Source of the DNA: an uncultured Bacillus sp.
GTDB lineage: Bacteria; Bacillota; Bacilli; Bacillales; DSM-1321
Assembly (NCBI GenBank): GCA_934215995.1
Contig: CAKQBC010000197.1
Coordinates: 1-5,066, forward strand
DNA: 5,066 nt
Direction of reading: 5' to 3'
Translations under genes and position numbers: made by a program
Part shown: positions 1-5,066 of the stretch, in pieces
How the letters are laid out: every line of letters starts with the position of its first letter
Numbering within the stretch: position 1 is the stretch's first letter
The notes under the pieces: generated by a model
Database searches by the model: none
The model's input: only the letters and a program-made list of their open reading frames with translations
What the model was told of the DNA's origin: nothing

Positions 1-14
1 CATAATGTTACAGA

Positions 15-29
15 TTAGAATTATTACTA
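15..29. promoter_or_regulatory. PerR-like operator (peroxide regulator box)
   Basis: The 15-mer TTAGAATTATTACTA matches the B. subtilis PerR consensus TTATAATNATTATAA at 11 of the 14 specified positions, with the central AAT-N-ATT intact. In B. subtilis the hemAXCDBL operon, which lies just beyond ysxC, is repressed by PerR, so a Per box at this edge of the locus fits synteny. The box overlaps the -10 of a possible leftward promoter (14-42), where it would block transcription. It could also be a chance hit in AT-rich DNA or a site for a related Fur-family protein. The downstream gene is outside the window, so the assignment is inferential. Confidence 0.45.
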
Positions 30-37
30 TGTAATAA
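21..37. repeat. perfect 7-3-7 inverted repeat upstream of the first gene
   Basis: TTATTAC and GTAATAA are perfect reverse complements separated by TAT. The dyad is 55 bp upstream of the 161-residue protein's start and shares bases with the PerR-like box. Its size suits a homodimeric repressor operator. An AT-rich hairpin this short and without a T-tract is unlikely to be a terminator. I cannot name the cognate regulator. Confidence 0.5.
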
Positions 38-91
38 CGTAACAAAAGAACAGTCTATCTTCAAGTAATTTGTTCAGAAAGAAGGAAAAAC

Positions 92-577
92 ATGAAACTT
101 AAGAATTTTTTCCCTGCCATTATTCTAATCGGCTTCGGCCTCTATTATTTTCTGGGCGAATCCAGCCTCCTTATCCTGAAACAGTATATCGGGTTTCCTG
201 CCATATTATTGATCATTGGCATTGCTTTTCTCATTCAGGCGTATAAAGGCGGACATAGCGACAGCATACTTCCCGGCGTAATTTTCACCGGAATCGCCCT
301 GCAGCTTCATTTCTCCGAAGCCCTTCAATCATACTCAGAAATCGGAAAATTTCTTTTCATTATATCCGTAGGACTATTCCTGCAGACTATGAAGTCAAAA
401 GCAGGATTACTGCCGGTAGTGCTGATGTTTTCGCTTTCCCTGCTGCTTTTGTTTGAGCAATTTCTGTTTGGCGCCTCCGGTTTCCCGAAATTCATTATCA
501 CTGATACGGTTACTTTTTCATTGGAGCCCTTGCTTCTGATCGTGACAGGCATTGTCCTGCTCTTCTTTAAGAAATAA
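92..577 (+). CDS. multi-pass membrane protein, LiaI/LiaF-like membrane region
   Basis: The protein has 161 residues and is almost wholly hydrophobic. About six membrane segments are visible, near residues 5-21, 32-51, 59-72, 84-100, 104-127 and 144-158, with short polar links and a basic C-terminus (FFKK). The opening pattern, a short basic N-terminus then a G-rich helix and a second helix of the PAILLIIGIAFLI type, resembles the LiaI-LiaF-like transmembrane domain of Bacillus envelope-stress proteins. No soluble C-terminal LiaF domain is present. The ATG is well supported by an AAGAAGGA ribosome binding site at 79-86. It lies where B. subtilis has ysxD, between hemA and ysxC, and could be its counterpart, but I cannot confirm homology or orientation from memory. 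It points toward ysxC and is followed by a second small membrane gene. Function unknown; the coding call is firm, the family call moderate. Confidence 0.85.
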   Translation: MKLKNFFPAIILIGFGLYYFLGESSLLILKQYIGFPAILLIIGIAFLIQAYKGGHSDSILPGVIFTGIALQLHFSEALQSYSEIGKFLFIISVGLFLQTMKSKAGLLPVVLMFSLSLLLLFEQFLFGASGFPKFIITDTVTFSLEPLLLIVTGIVLLFFKK

Positions 578-602
578 AAGAGGCGCGCAACGAGCGGGAC
601 TC

Positions 603-621
603 CCATTCGCATGCTGAATGG
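603..621. repeat. small hairpin between the two membrane-protein genes
   Basis: CCATTC (603-608) and GAATGG (616-621) form a perfect 6-bp stem around a 7-base loop, 26 bases after the stop of the first gene. No T-tract follows, so it is not a convincing intrinsic terminator; it may be a transcript-stabilising structure or chance. The rest of 578-779 shows no ORF with a ribosome binding site. Confidence 0.35.
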
Positions 622-659
622 TTGGGCTTACATACAGGCAGCTTAAGAAACGGGGCATA

Positions 660-688
660 TATATAGAAAAAAGTCCCCTGTTTATACT
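660..688 (+). promoter_or_regulatory. weak candidate promoter for the 84-residue gene
   Basis: TATACT (683-688) matches the SigA -10 at 5 of 6 positions. The hexamer 17 bp upstream is TATATA (660-665), only 3 of 6. It lies about 90 bp ahead of the start at 780. The 202-base gap after the previous gene makes a separate promoter plausible, but read-through from the upstream gene is equally possible because no clear terminator lies between them. Confidence 0.25.
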
Positions 689-764
689 GATTTGCTTAAG
701 ACTCTGTTGTGTTATTCCCTTTTCGAAAAAGCATAAACTAACAGTTTTTCCAGTTCGCAGGGGT

Positions 765-777
765 AAGGGAGAAAGGA
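765..777 (+). promoter_or_regulatory. ribosome binding site fixing the start at 780
   Basis: A purine-rich stretch AAGGGAGAAAGGA precedes ATG at 780, with AAGGGAG 8 bases away. The in-frame ATG at 618 has no comparable site and would add 54 residues of unconvincing sequence, so the start is set at 780. Confidence 0.7.
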
Positions 778-779
778 TC

Positions 780-1034
780 ATGAATCCTGAAAAGAAAAAG
801 ATGATGGCGCTTGTGGCCCTGTCCCTGTCCGGTTCTTTTCAATTGTTCTTCCTCTTCATAATTGGGCCTATGTTTCAGGAAGCCTCCTTTTTATTGATTG
901 TCCTGTCCTTATTTCTTGTGTTCAGCTGCCTTCCCTTTACAGTGGACCAATCCAAAGAACATAAATACCGGTTTCGGATTGCCGGAGCAGCACTTTTGCA
1001 GGCAAGCACCTGTATATTGCTCTTAGGTGGATAA
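780..1034 (+). CDS. small hydrophobic membrane protein, unknown function
   Basis: I do not recognise this 84-residue protein. It begins with a charged MNPEKKK leader, then a long helix (about residues 9-32), a second helix (36-54), a polar KEHKYRFR link (about 59-66) and a final helix (67-82) ending in LLGG, so three membrane segments are likely. Basic residues before the first helix suggest a cytoplasmic N-terminus. No enzymatic motif is visible; there are Cys residues at 50 and 78. A longer reading frame back to 618 exists, but the ribosome binding site supports the start here. Its TAA stop runs into the A-tract of the terminator shared with ysxC. It follows another membrane gene by 202 bases on the same strand, so a shared role is possible but not shown. 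Confidence reflects the good ribosome binding site, consistent hydrophobic pattern and terminator. Confidence 0.68.
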   Translation: MNPEKKKMMALVALSLSGSFQLFFLFIIGPMFQEASFLLIVLSLFLVFSCLPFTVDQSKEHKYRFRIAGAALLQASTCILLLGG

Positions 1035-1068
1035 AAAAACAGAACTGCGAATCGCAGTTCTGTTTTTT
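1034..1068. terminator. bidirectional intrinsic terminator between convergent genes
   Basis: CAGAACTGCG (1040-1049) pairs perfectly with CGCAGTTCTG (1053-1062) around a 3-base AAT loop. The stem is flanked by A6 on the left and T6 on the right, which extend the pairing and give a U-tract in both directions. It ends transcription of the 84-residue gene on the plus strand and of lonA-ysxC on the minus strand. The A-tract overlaps the plus-strand stop codon, and the ysxC stop lies 14 bases beyond the T-tract. Confidence 0.93.
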
Positions 1069-1081
1069 CATATGCATCGGC

Positions 1082-1663
1082 TTACATCCGGGCCTGCAAT
1101 GCTTTCCAGGCGTCGTCTTTGCCAAGGCCTGTCTCGGATGAGAACAAAATGATTTCATCTCCGGCTTCGAGGCCCAATGTTTCCTTTGTGACTTTCAGAT
1201 GCTTTTGCCATTTGCCTTTCGGAATCTTATCCGCTTTTGTGGCAATTACGATGCATGGGATTTCATAATGCTTAAAGAACTCGTACATCATCACGTCATC
1301 CTTTGTCGGCGGATGGCGAAGATCGACAATCAGAAGCGCTGCCTTCAATTGCTCCCTTGAGGTCAGATACGTTTCGATCATTTTCCCCCAGGCGGCTCTT
1401 TCCGTTTTCGAAACCCTGGCAAACCCATAGCCGGGAACGTCGACAAAATGGAACGTCTCATTAATCAAGAAGAAGTTCAGCGTTTGCGTCTTCCCCGGCT
1501 TGGATGATGTCCGCGCCAGATTTCTCCTGTTAAGCATTTTATTGATGAATGACGATTTCCCGACGTTTGAACGGCCCGCCAGTGCAAATTCGGGAAGGTC
1601 GCCTTCCGGATACTGCTCTTTTCTAACAGCGCTAATTACGATGTCTGCGCTTGTTATTTTCAT
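1082..1663 (-). CDS. ysxC: ribosome biogenesis GTPase YsxC/EngB (YihA family)
   Basis: This 193-residue protein is a full-length TRAFAC-class GTPase of the EngB/YihA/YsxC family. It shows G1 GRSNVGKSS at 30-38, a G2 region with [15 protein letters not shown] at 51-65, G3 DVPGYG at 75-80, G4 TKAD at 142-145 and G5 SSETG at 175-179. The GRSNVGKSS and KPGKTQ signatures distinguish it from Era, Der and Obg. In B. subtilis YsxC is essential and acts in late assembly of the 50S ribosomal subunit; GTP binding and hydrolysis in the cytoplasm are expected. The ATG at 1663 directly abuts the lonA stop (TAAATG), with AGGAGG inside the last lonA codons, so it is co-transcribed with lonA and probably translationally coupled. 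The operon ends at the shared terminator at 1034-1068. Nothing in it is truncated or unusual. Confidence 0.97.
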   Translation of the reverse strand: MKITSADIVISAVRKEQYPEGDLPEFALAGRSNVGKSSFINKMLNRRNLARTSSKPGKTQTLNFFLINETFHFVDVPGYGFARVSKTERAAWGKMIETYLTSREQLKAALLIVDLRHPPTKDDVMMYEFFKHYEIPCIVIATKADKIPKGKWQKHLKVTKETLGLEAGDEIILFSSETGLGKDDAWKALQARM

Positions 1664-3985
1664 TTACTTTCCTCCTACCAATGCTAGCTCCAATACCTCA
1701 TCTATAGACGAAACAGGATGGAATTCCAACTCGTTCCGAATACTTTCAGGTATATCATCTATGTCTTTTTCGTTGTCTTTCGGAAGAATGATCGTTGTCA
1801 ATCCTGCCCTATGGGCGCTCAAGGTTTTCTCCTTAAGGCCGCCGATCGGCAGTACACGTCCCCGCAATGTGATTTCGCCTGTCATGCCGACTTCACGGCG
1901 GATCGGTTTGCCTGTCAGCGCGGAAACAATCGCTGTCGCCATTGTTATTCCCGCCGATGGCCCGTCCTTCGGCACGGCTCCCTCAGGGACATGGATATGA
2001 ATATCATGCTTCTCATAAAAATCTTCTTTTATTCCAAGGTCGCTCGCCTTTGACCGGACGCAAGTCAATGCCGCCTGAGCCGATTCCTTCATGACATCGC
2101 CCAATTTACCAGTTAAGGATAGCTTTCCTTTTCCGGATGAAAGGGATACTTCAATCTGAAGCGTATCTCCCCCCACGGCAGTGTATGCTAAACCAGTGGC
2201 AACACCTACTGTATCATCTTTTTCAGCCTGGCCATAGCGGAATTTCTTCTTGCCAAGGAAATCCTCCAGATTTTTCGAGGTGACGATGACCCGCTTCTTC
2301 TCACCGGACACGATGATTTTAGCGGTCTTTCTGCAGATACCGGCCAACTGGCGTTCAAGGCTCCGGACACCTGCTTCTCTTGTATGGTAACGGATGATGT
2401 CCATAATCGCTTCGTCCTTCAATTGAAGCTGGGACTTGCTTAATCCATGCTCCTTGATCTGCTTAGGAAGCAGGTGGTTTTTAGCGATATGGAGCTTTTC
2501 GATTTCAGTATACCCTGCAATCGTAATGATTTCCATCCGGTCCCTCAGAGGTCCCGGTATCGTTGCCAGGTTATTTGCTGTGGCGATGAACATGACATTG
2601 GAGAGATCATATGTCTCCTCGATGTAGTGGTCGCTGAAATTATGGTTCTGCTCAGGATCCAATACTTCGAGCATCGCTGATGAAGGATCTCCCCTGAAAT
2701 CATTGGACATCTTATCGATTTCATCAAGCAGGAATACCGGATTGATCGTACCCGCCTTTTTCATCCCCTGAATAATGCGGCCCGGCATCGCGCCGACATA
2801 TGTCCTTCTATGGCCGCGGATTTCCGATTCATCACGGACGCCTCCGAGGGAGACCCTGACAAAGTTGCGGTTCAGGGATGCGGCAATCGATTTCGCCAAG
2901 CTTGTTTTCCCCACTCCCGGAGGCCCGGCAAGGCAAAGGATCGGCCCTTTTAGGGATTTCGTCAATTGCTGGACAGCCAAATATTCCAGCACGCGTTCTT
3001 TTACCTTTTCAAGGCCGTAATGCTCTTCATTGAGTATTTTTTCAGCCTTATGCAGGTTATGGTCATCCTTTGTGGCCTTCGACCATGGCAGGGAGACAAG
3101 CCATTCAATATAGTTTCGGATCACTGAACTTTCAGCTGAGCTGGAAGGGACCTTCTCGTACCGGTCGAGTTCCTTCAGAGCAGCGACCTTCACATGTTCA
3201 GGCATGCCGGCTTGTTCGATTTTTTCCAGCAGGATGCTGATTTCCCCTGTTTTTCCTTCTTTATCGCCAAGCTCCTTCTGGATCGCTTTCATTTGTTCAC
3301 GCAGGTAGTATTCCTTTTGTGTGCGTTCCATCGAACGCTTGACCCGCTCTCCGATCTTCTTCTCAAGCTGGACGATTTCCCGTTCATTGTTGATGTATTC
3401 AATGACAGTCGAAAGCCTTTCCTTGATATCAATGGCCTCTAAGATCTCCTGTTTCCCTTTGATCTGCAGCGGCAGATGGGAAGCTACGATATCAGCCAGG
3501 CGGCCCGGTTCTTCAATATCCGCAGTGGAAGTATAGAGTTCGTTGGAATTCTTCTTCGACATTTTGACGTATTGCTTGAATGAGGCAAGCAGCGTTCTCA
3601 TCAATGCCTGATGTTCTGCGTCCTTCACAACTGGATCTGGATATTCTTTCAATGAAGCAGATAAATATGTATCATGATCGATATATGAAACAGCCTCCGC
3701 CCTTTTCAAGCCTTCAACTAGCACACGGATTGTCCCGTTAGGCAATTTCAGCATCTGTTTCACTTTCGTCAATGTACCCATTTTATATATATCATTTTCA
3801 TCAGGCTCTTGAACCGATGTATCGATTTGGGTGGCAAGAAAAATCAGATGATCATCCACCATAGCCTTCTCTAATGCCTGGATGGATTTTTCTCTTCCTA
3901 CATCTAAATGAAGGACCATTGTCGGATAAACAATCAATCCTCTCAGAGGGAGGAGGGGGATGATGAGTTCATTATTTTTTGTCAT
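1664..3985 (-). CDS. lonA: ATP-dependent Lon protease LonA
   Basis: The 773-residue protein is a complete bacterial Lon (MEROPS S16). In order it has the N-terminal substrate-binding LON domain (from about residue 8, IIPLLPLRG), a helical/coiled-coil linker containing [16 protein letters not shown] near 216-231, an AAA+ module with Walker A GPPGVGKT at 354-361, Walker B FLLDEID at 418-424, sensor-1 ATANN at 468-472 and sensor-2 Arg 541, and a C-terminal Ser-Lys protease domain. The catalytic Ser is S677 in KDGPSAG and the Lys is K720 in GGLKEK, 43 residues apart as in E. coli Lon. It forms a cytoplasmic hexamer that unfolds and degrades misfolded and regulatory proteins. The start is ATG 3985, preceded by GGAGGTG; this gives the same N-terminal length as B. 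subtilis LonA. An in-frame TTG at 4000 overlaps that binding site and is rejected. A SigA promoter lies upstream (4062-4034) and ysxC follows with no gap. Confidence 0.98.
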   Translation of the reverse strand: MTKNNELIIPLLPLRGLIVYPTMVLHLDVGREKSIQALEKAMVDDHLIFLATQIDTSVQEPDENDIYKMGTLTKVKQMLKLPNGTIRVLVEGLKRAEAVSYIDHDTYLSASLKEYPDPVVKDAEHQALMRTLLASFKQYVKMSKKNSNELYTSTADIEEPGRLADIVASHLPLQIKGKQEILEAIDIKERLSTVIEYINNEREIVQLEKKIGERVKRSMERTQKEYYLREQMKAIQKELGDKEGKTGEISILLEKIEQAGMPEHVKVAALKELDRYEKVPSSSAESSVIRNYIEWLVSLPWSKATKDDHNLHKAEKILNEEHYGLEKVKERVLEYLAVQQLTKSLKGPILCLAGPPGVGKTSLAKSIAASLNRNFVRVSLGGVRDESEIRGHRRTYVGAMPGRIIQGMKKAGTINPVFLLDEIDKMSNDFRGDPSSAMLEVLDPEQNHNFSDHYIEETYDLSNVMFIATANNLATIPGPLRDRMEIITIAGYTEIEKLHIAKNHLLPKQIKEHGLSKSQLQLKDEAIMDIIRYHTREAGVRSLERQLAGICRKTAKIIVSGEKKRVIVTSKNLEDFLGKKKFRYGQAEKDDTVGVATGLAYTAVGGDTLQIEVSLSSGKGKLSLTGKLGDVMKESAQAALTCVRSKASDLGIKEDFYEKHDIHIHVPEGAVPKDGPSAGITMATAIVSALTGKPIRREVGMTGEITLRGRVLPIGGLKEKTLSAHRAGLTTIILPKDNEKDIDDIPESIRNELEFHPVSSIDEVLELALVGGK
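1671..1676 (-). promoter_or_regulatory. ysxC ribosome binding site inside lonA
   Basis: AGGAGG on the minus strand lies 7 bases before the ysxC ATG and within the codons for the final Gly-Gly of LonA. Ribosomes ending lonA translation therefore sit on the ysxC initiation site. Confidence 0.9.
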
Positions 3986-3991
3986 ACCTGG

Positions 3992-3998
3992 CACCTCC
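3992..3998 (-). promoter_or_regulatory. lonA ribosome binding site fixing the start at 3985
   Basis: GGAGGTG on the minus strand (3998-3992) is 6 bases from ATG 3985. Using TTG 4000 as the start would place this Shine-Dalgarno inside the coding sequence and leave TTG with no site of its own, so the five extra codons are not coding. Confidence 0.9.
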
Positions 3999-4033
3999 AA
4001 TATTTATTACTGTTCTTTCACCAGTCTGTACTA

Positions 4034-4062
4034 ATTTTATCTTATTTACCATTGACTGTCTA
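4034..4062 (-). promoter_or_regulatory. SigA-type promoter of lonA-ysxC
   Basis: On the minus strand, -35 TAGACA (4062-4057) and -10 TAAAAT (4039-4034) are each 5 of 6 to consensus and are separated by exactly 17 bp. Transcription would begin near 4027, giving a leader of about 42 bases before ATG 3985. No CIRCE (HrcA) repeat is visible, and only one CtsR-like half-site (AGTCAAT, within 4058-4052) overlaps it, without the required tandem partner. The sequence therefore supports vegetative transcription but does not by itself show a classical heat-shock repressor site. Confidence 0.78.
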
Positions 4063-4082
4063 ATAAGTTAGCATAAAGTCAC

Positions 4083-4099
4083 TCTTTGATTATCAAGGG
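4083..4099. repeat. short palindrome upstream of the lonA promoter
   Basis: TTGAT (4086-4090) and ATCAA (4092-4096) are perfect inverted arms around one base; a C-G pair and two T-G wobbles extend this to about 8 pairs over 4083-4099. Its near end is about 21 bp upstream of the lonA -35, a position that suits an activator or repressor site. No T-tract follows it. It could equally be chance in AT-rich DNA. Confidence 0.3.
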
Positions 4100-4282
4100 T
4101 TTTCCGTTCATTTAATAGCGAACCAGACTCTAGTGCGCAAGTTTCCCATAGGCCAAATAGCCTGTTTGAAAGAAACAGCAGAAACCCGCCGGCTGTGTAT
4201 ATTGAAATGGAGCTGCCCTATCTTTCCGATTCCCCATTCTCCATCCAGTAAACCAGCTTCATCCGATTGACCGCGCAAAACA
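4100..4282. other. non-coding spacer between lonB and lonA
   Basis: This is the unexplained core of the roughly 330-base gap between lonB and lonA. I find no ORF with a ribosome binding site; a 13-codon minus-strand frame starting at ATGGGAAAC (about 4147) has none. Weak inverted repeats occur, such as AGGC/GCCT at 4150-4163 and ATGGAG/CTCCAT at about 4208-4245, but neither has a terminator-like tail. It is downstream of the lonB terminator and upstream of the lonA promoter, so it is not obviously part of either transcript. Confidence 0.5.
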
Positions 4283-4312
4283 GGCTGATTCCGGAACAGA
4301 ACCAGCCTTTTT
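4277..4312. terminator. intrinsic terminator of lonB
   Basis: On the minus strand, GGCTGGTTC (4307-4299) pairs with GAATCAGCC (4291-4283), including one G-U wobble, around a 7-base loop, and is followed by TGTTTTGC. It begins 6 bases after the lonB stop. The other strand has a T5 tract after the stem (4308-4312), so it could also stop plus-strand transcription. Its presence separates lonB from lonA-ysxC. Confidence 0.85.
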
Positions 4313-4313
4313 C

Positions 4314-5066
4314 TTATAGTAGTTTTTCTTTTGGCATTGCCTGCAACTCCGGCATGGGCTGCGGGAGAGATACATCCCTTTTCAAGGCATATGTCAACAC
4401 TTGTTTAAAATGTGTGACGGGAATGATTGTGATGTCTTTGAAGTCCTTCAGCAGCGCCTGCATGTTTTCATCCGGGACAATGACCGTCTTCACACCGGCA
4501 TGTGCGGCCGCCTTCACTTTCGCATAAACGCCGCCTATTGGCTTGACGCCGCCATGGATGCTGATTTCGCCAGTCATAGCAACCGTGTTGTGGACTGGGA
4601 TTTTATAAATCGCAGAATAGATCCCCGTCGCCATCGCAATGCCCGCTGACGGTCCGTCGATCGGAATGCCTCCCGGAAAATTGACATGGATATCAAATGA
4701 ACCGGCAGGCACACCCATTGAACGGAGCACAGTCACGACATTCTCGATTGAGCCCTTCGCCATGCTTTTTCTCCTGATAGATTTTCCGCTTCCGCCGATG
4801 CTCTCTTCCTCAACAATGCCTGTTATGGTAATGTTGCCTTTTTCCTCGGCAGGAATGACAGTAACTTCTATTTCAAGAAGGGCACCGCTATTCGGGCCAT
4901 ATACGGCAAGCCCATTGACAAGCCCGATCTTGGACTCTTCCGCAATCTTCTTTTCCATGCGGGGATTAAGCTGGCTGCTTTGGACGACCCATTCAATATC
5001 TTCATCCTTTATGTAGTCACGCTGATCGGTGATTGCAAGTCCGGCGGCTATTTGCACCATATTGAC
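4314..5066 (-). CDS. lonB: Lon-like ATP-dependent protease LonB (3' part only)
   Basis: The reading frame is open from the right edge and encodes the last 250 residues of a Lon-family protein; the start lies beyond the window, as B. subtilis LonB is about 550 residues. What is visible is the end of the AAA+ helical subdomain (DIEWVVQSSQLNPRMEKKI) and the full S16 protease domain. It contains FPGGIPIDGPSAG with catalytic Ser at fragment residue 140, MTGEISIHG, and PIGGVYAKVKAAAHAG with catalytic Lys at 183, again 43 residues apart. Sequences such as GLVNGLAVYGPNSGALLEIE and RRKSMAKGS fit LonB rather than LonA; this group lacks the N-terminal LON domain. In B. subtilis lonB is expressed mainly in the forespore under SigF; whether that holds here cannot be seen because the promoter is outside the window. 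The Met at 5060 is internal, not the start. The gene ends with TAA and its own terminator. Confidence 0.95.
   Translation of the reverse strand, partial: VNMVQIAAGLAITDQRDYIKDEDIEWVVQSSQLNPRMEKKIAEESKIGLVNGLAVYGPNSGALLEIEVTVIPAEEKGNITITGIVEEESIGGSGKSIRRKSMAKGSIENVVTVLRSMGVPAGSFDIHVNFPGGIPIDGPSAGIAMATGIYSAIYKIPVHNTVAMTGEISIHGGVKPIGGVYAKVKAAAHAGVKTVIVPDENMQALLKDFKDITIIPVTHFKQVLTYALKRDVSLPQPMPELQAMPKEKLL

Larger units (their letters stand above)
14..42 (-). promoter_or_regulatory. possible leftward SigA promoter at the window edge
   Basis: On the minus strand, TCTAAT (19-14) matches TATAAT at 5 of 6 positions. The hexamer 17 bp upstream, TTACGT (42-37), is a poor -35. It would drive a gene lying left of the window, by synteny possibly hemA. 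The weak -35 makes this tentative; the overlap with the PerR-like box and the 21-37 palindrome is the main reason to list it. No start codon with a ribosome binding site for a leftward gene is visible. Confidence 0.28.

Noticed and set aside
1..3. Leftward ATG at the very edge as the start of a divergent gene
   Set aside because: No ribosome binding site precedes it on the minus strand; the true start of any leftward gene is probably outside the window.
735..749. AAACT-AAC-AGTTT hairpin followed by Ts as a terminator
   Set aside because: The stem is only 5 pairs, almost all A-T, and it lies within the leader just before the start at 780.
325..781. Minus-strand frames of 95 and 87 residues opposite the first membrane gene and its spacer
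   Set aside because: No ribosome binding site, no hydrophobic or domain pattern, and they overlap each other and the well-supported plus-strand genes.
1500..2053. Plus-strand frames of 166 and 111 residues opposite ysxC/lonA
   Set aside because: They are antisense shadows of strongly conserved LonA and YsxC coding sequence, with no ribosome binding site or recognisable domain.
4052..4058. CtsR operator at the lonA promoter
   Set aside because: Only one heptad-like half-site (AGTCAAT on the minus strand) is present; the required second heptad 3 bases downstream does not match.
4108..4149. 13-codon minus-strand ORF in the lonB-lonA spacer (possible leader peptide)
   Set aside because: No Shine-Dalgarno sequence, it lies upstream of the identified lonA promoter, and so would not be in the lonA transcript.
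4639..5016. 125-residue plus-strand frame opposite lonB
   Set aside because: Antisense to the conserved protease domain of LonB; no initiation signal.
1..5066. Mobile element, CRISPR, defence or prophage content
   Set aside because: No transposase, integrase, terminal repeats, repeat-spacer pattern or atypical gene cluster is visible; the identified genes are conserved core functions in conserved order.

Overview
The window looks like a chromosomal segment from a low-to-moderate GC Firmicute of the family Bacillaceae. Two adjacent Lon-type protease genes (a full lonA and the 3' end of lonB), followed by the ribosome-assembly GTPase gene ysxC/engB, reproduce the Bacillus order lonB-lonA-ysxC. 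The encoded LonA is nearly collinear with Bacillus subtilis LonA as I remember it: 773 residues once the start is corrected, with the catalytic Ser at 677 and Lys at 720. Genus and species cannot be fixed from this sequence alone.

Layout. Positions 1-91 are an AT-rich non-coding region with a PerR-like dyad (15-29) and an overlapping 7-3-7 palindrome (21-37). By Bacillus synteny this could be a divergent control region shared with an off-window leftward gene, hemA being the obvious candidate, but that gene is not visible. Positions 92-577 (+) encode a 161-residue multi-pass membrane protein resembling LiaI/LiaF-type membrane regions. Positions 780-1034 (+) encode an 84-residue, three-helix membrane protein I do not recognise. 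A strong bidirectional terminator (1034-1068) separates these from the leftward operon. On the minus strand, lonA (3985-1664) is followed immediately by ysxC (1663-1082); the lonA stop and ysxC start abut as TAAATG. A near-consensus SigA promoter (4062-4034) precedes lonA. Region 3986-4313 separates lonA from the 3' end of lonB (5066-4314, truncated by the window edge), which ends in its own hairpin terminator at 4307-4283.

Functionally, lonA and ysxC form a housekeeping transcription unit that couples ATP-dependent protein quality control to a GTPase needed for 50S subunit assembly; lonB is a second Lon-like protease with its own terminator. The two plus-strand membrane proteins are convergent to this unit and of unknown role. 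I see no tRNA or rRNA, CRISPR array, insertion sequence or foreign island. This is mostly a conserved core-genome region; the least explained parts are the two small membrane genes, the left-edge operators and the lonB-lonA spacer.
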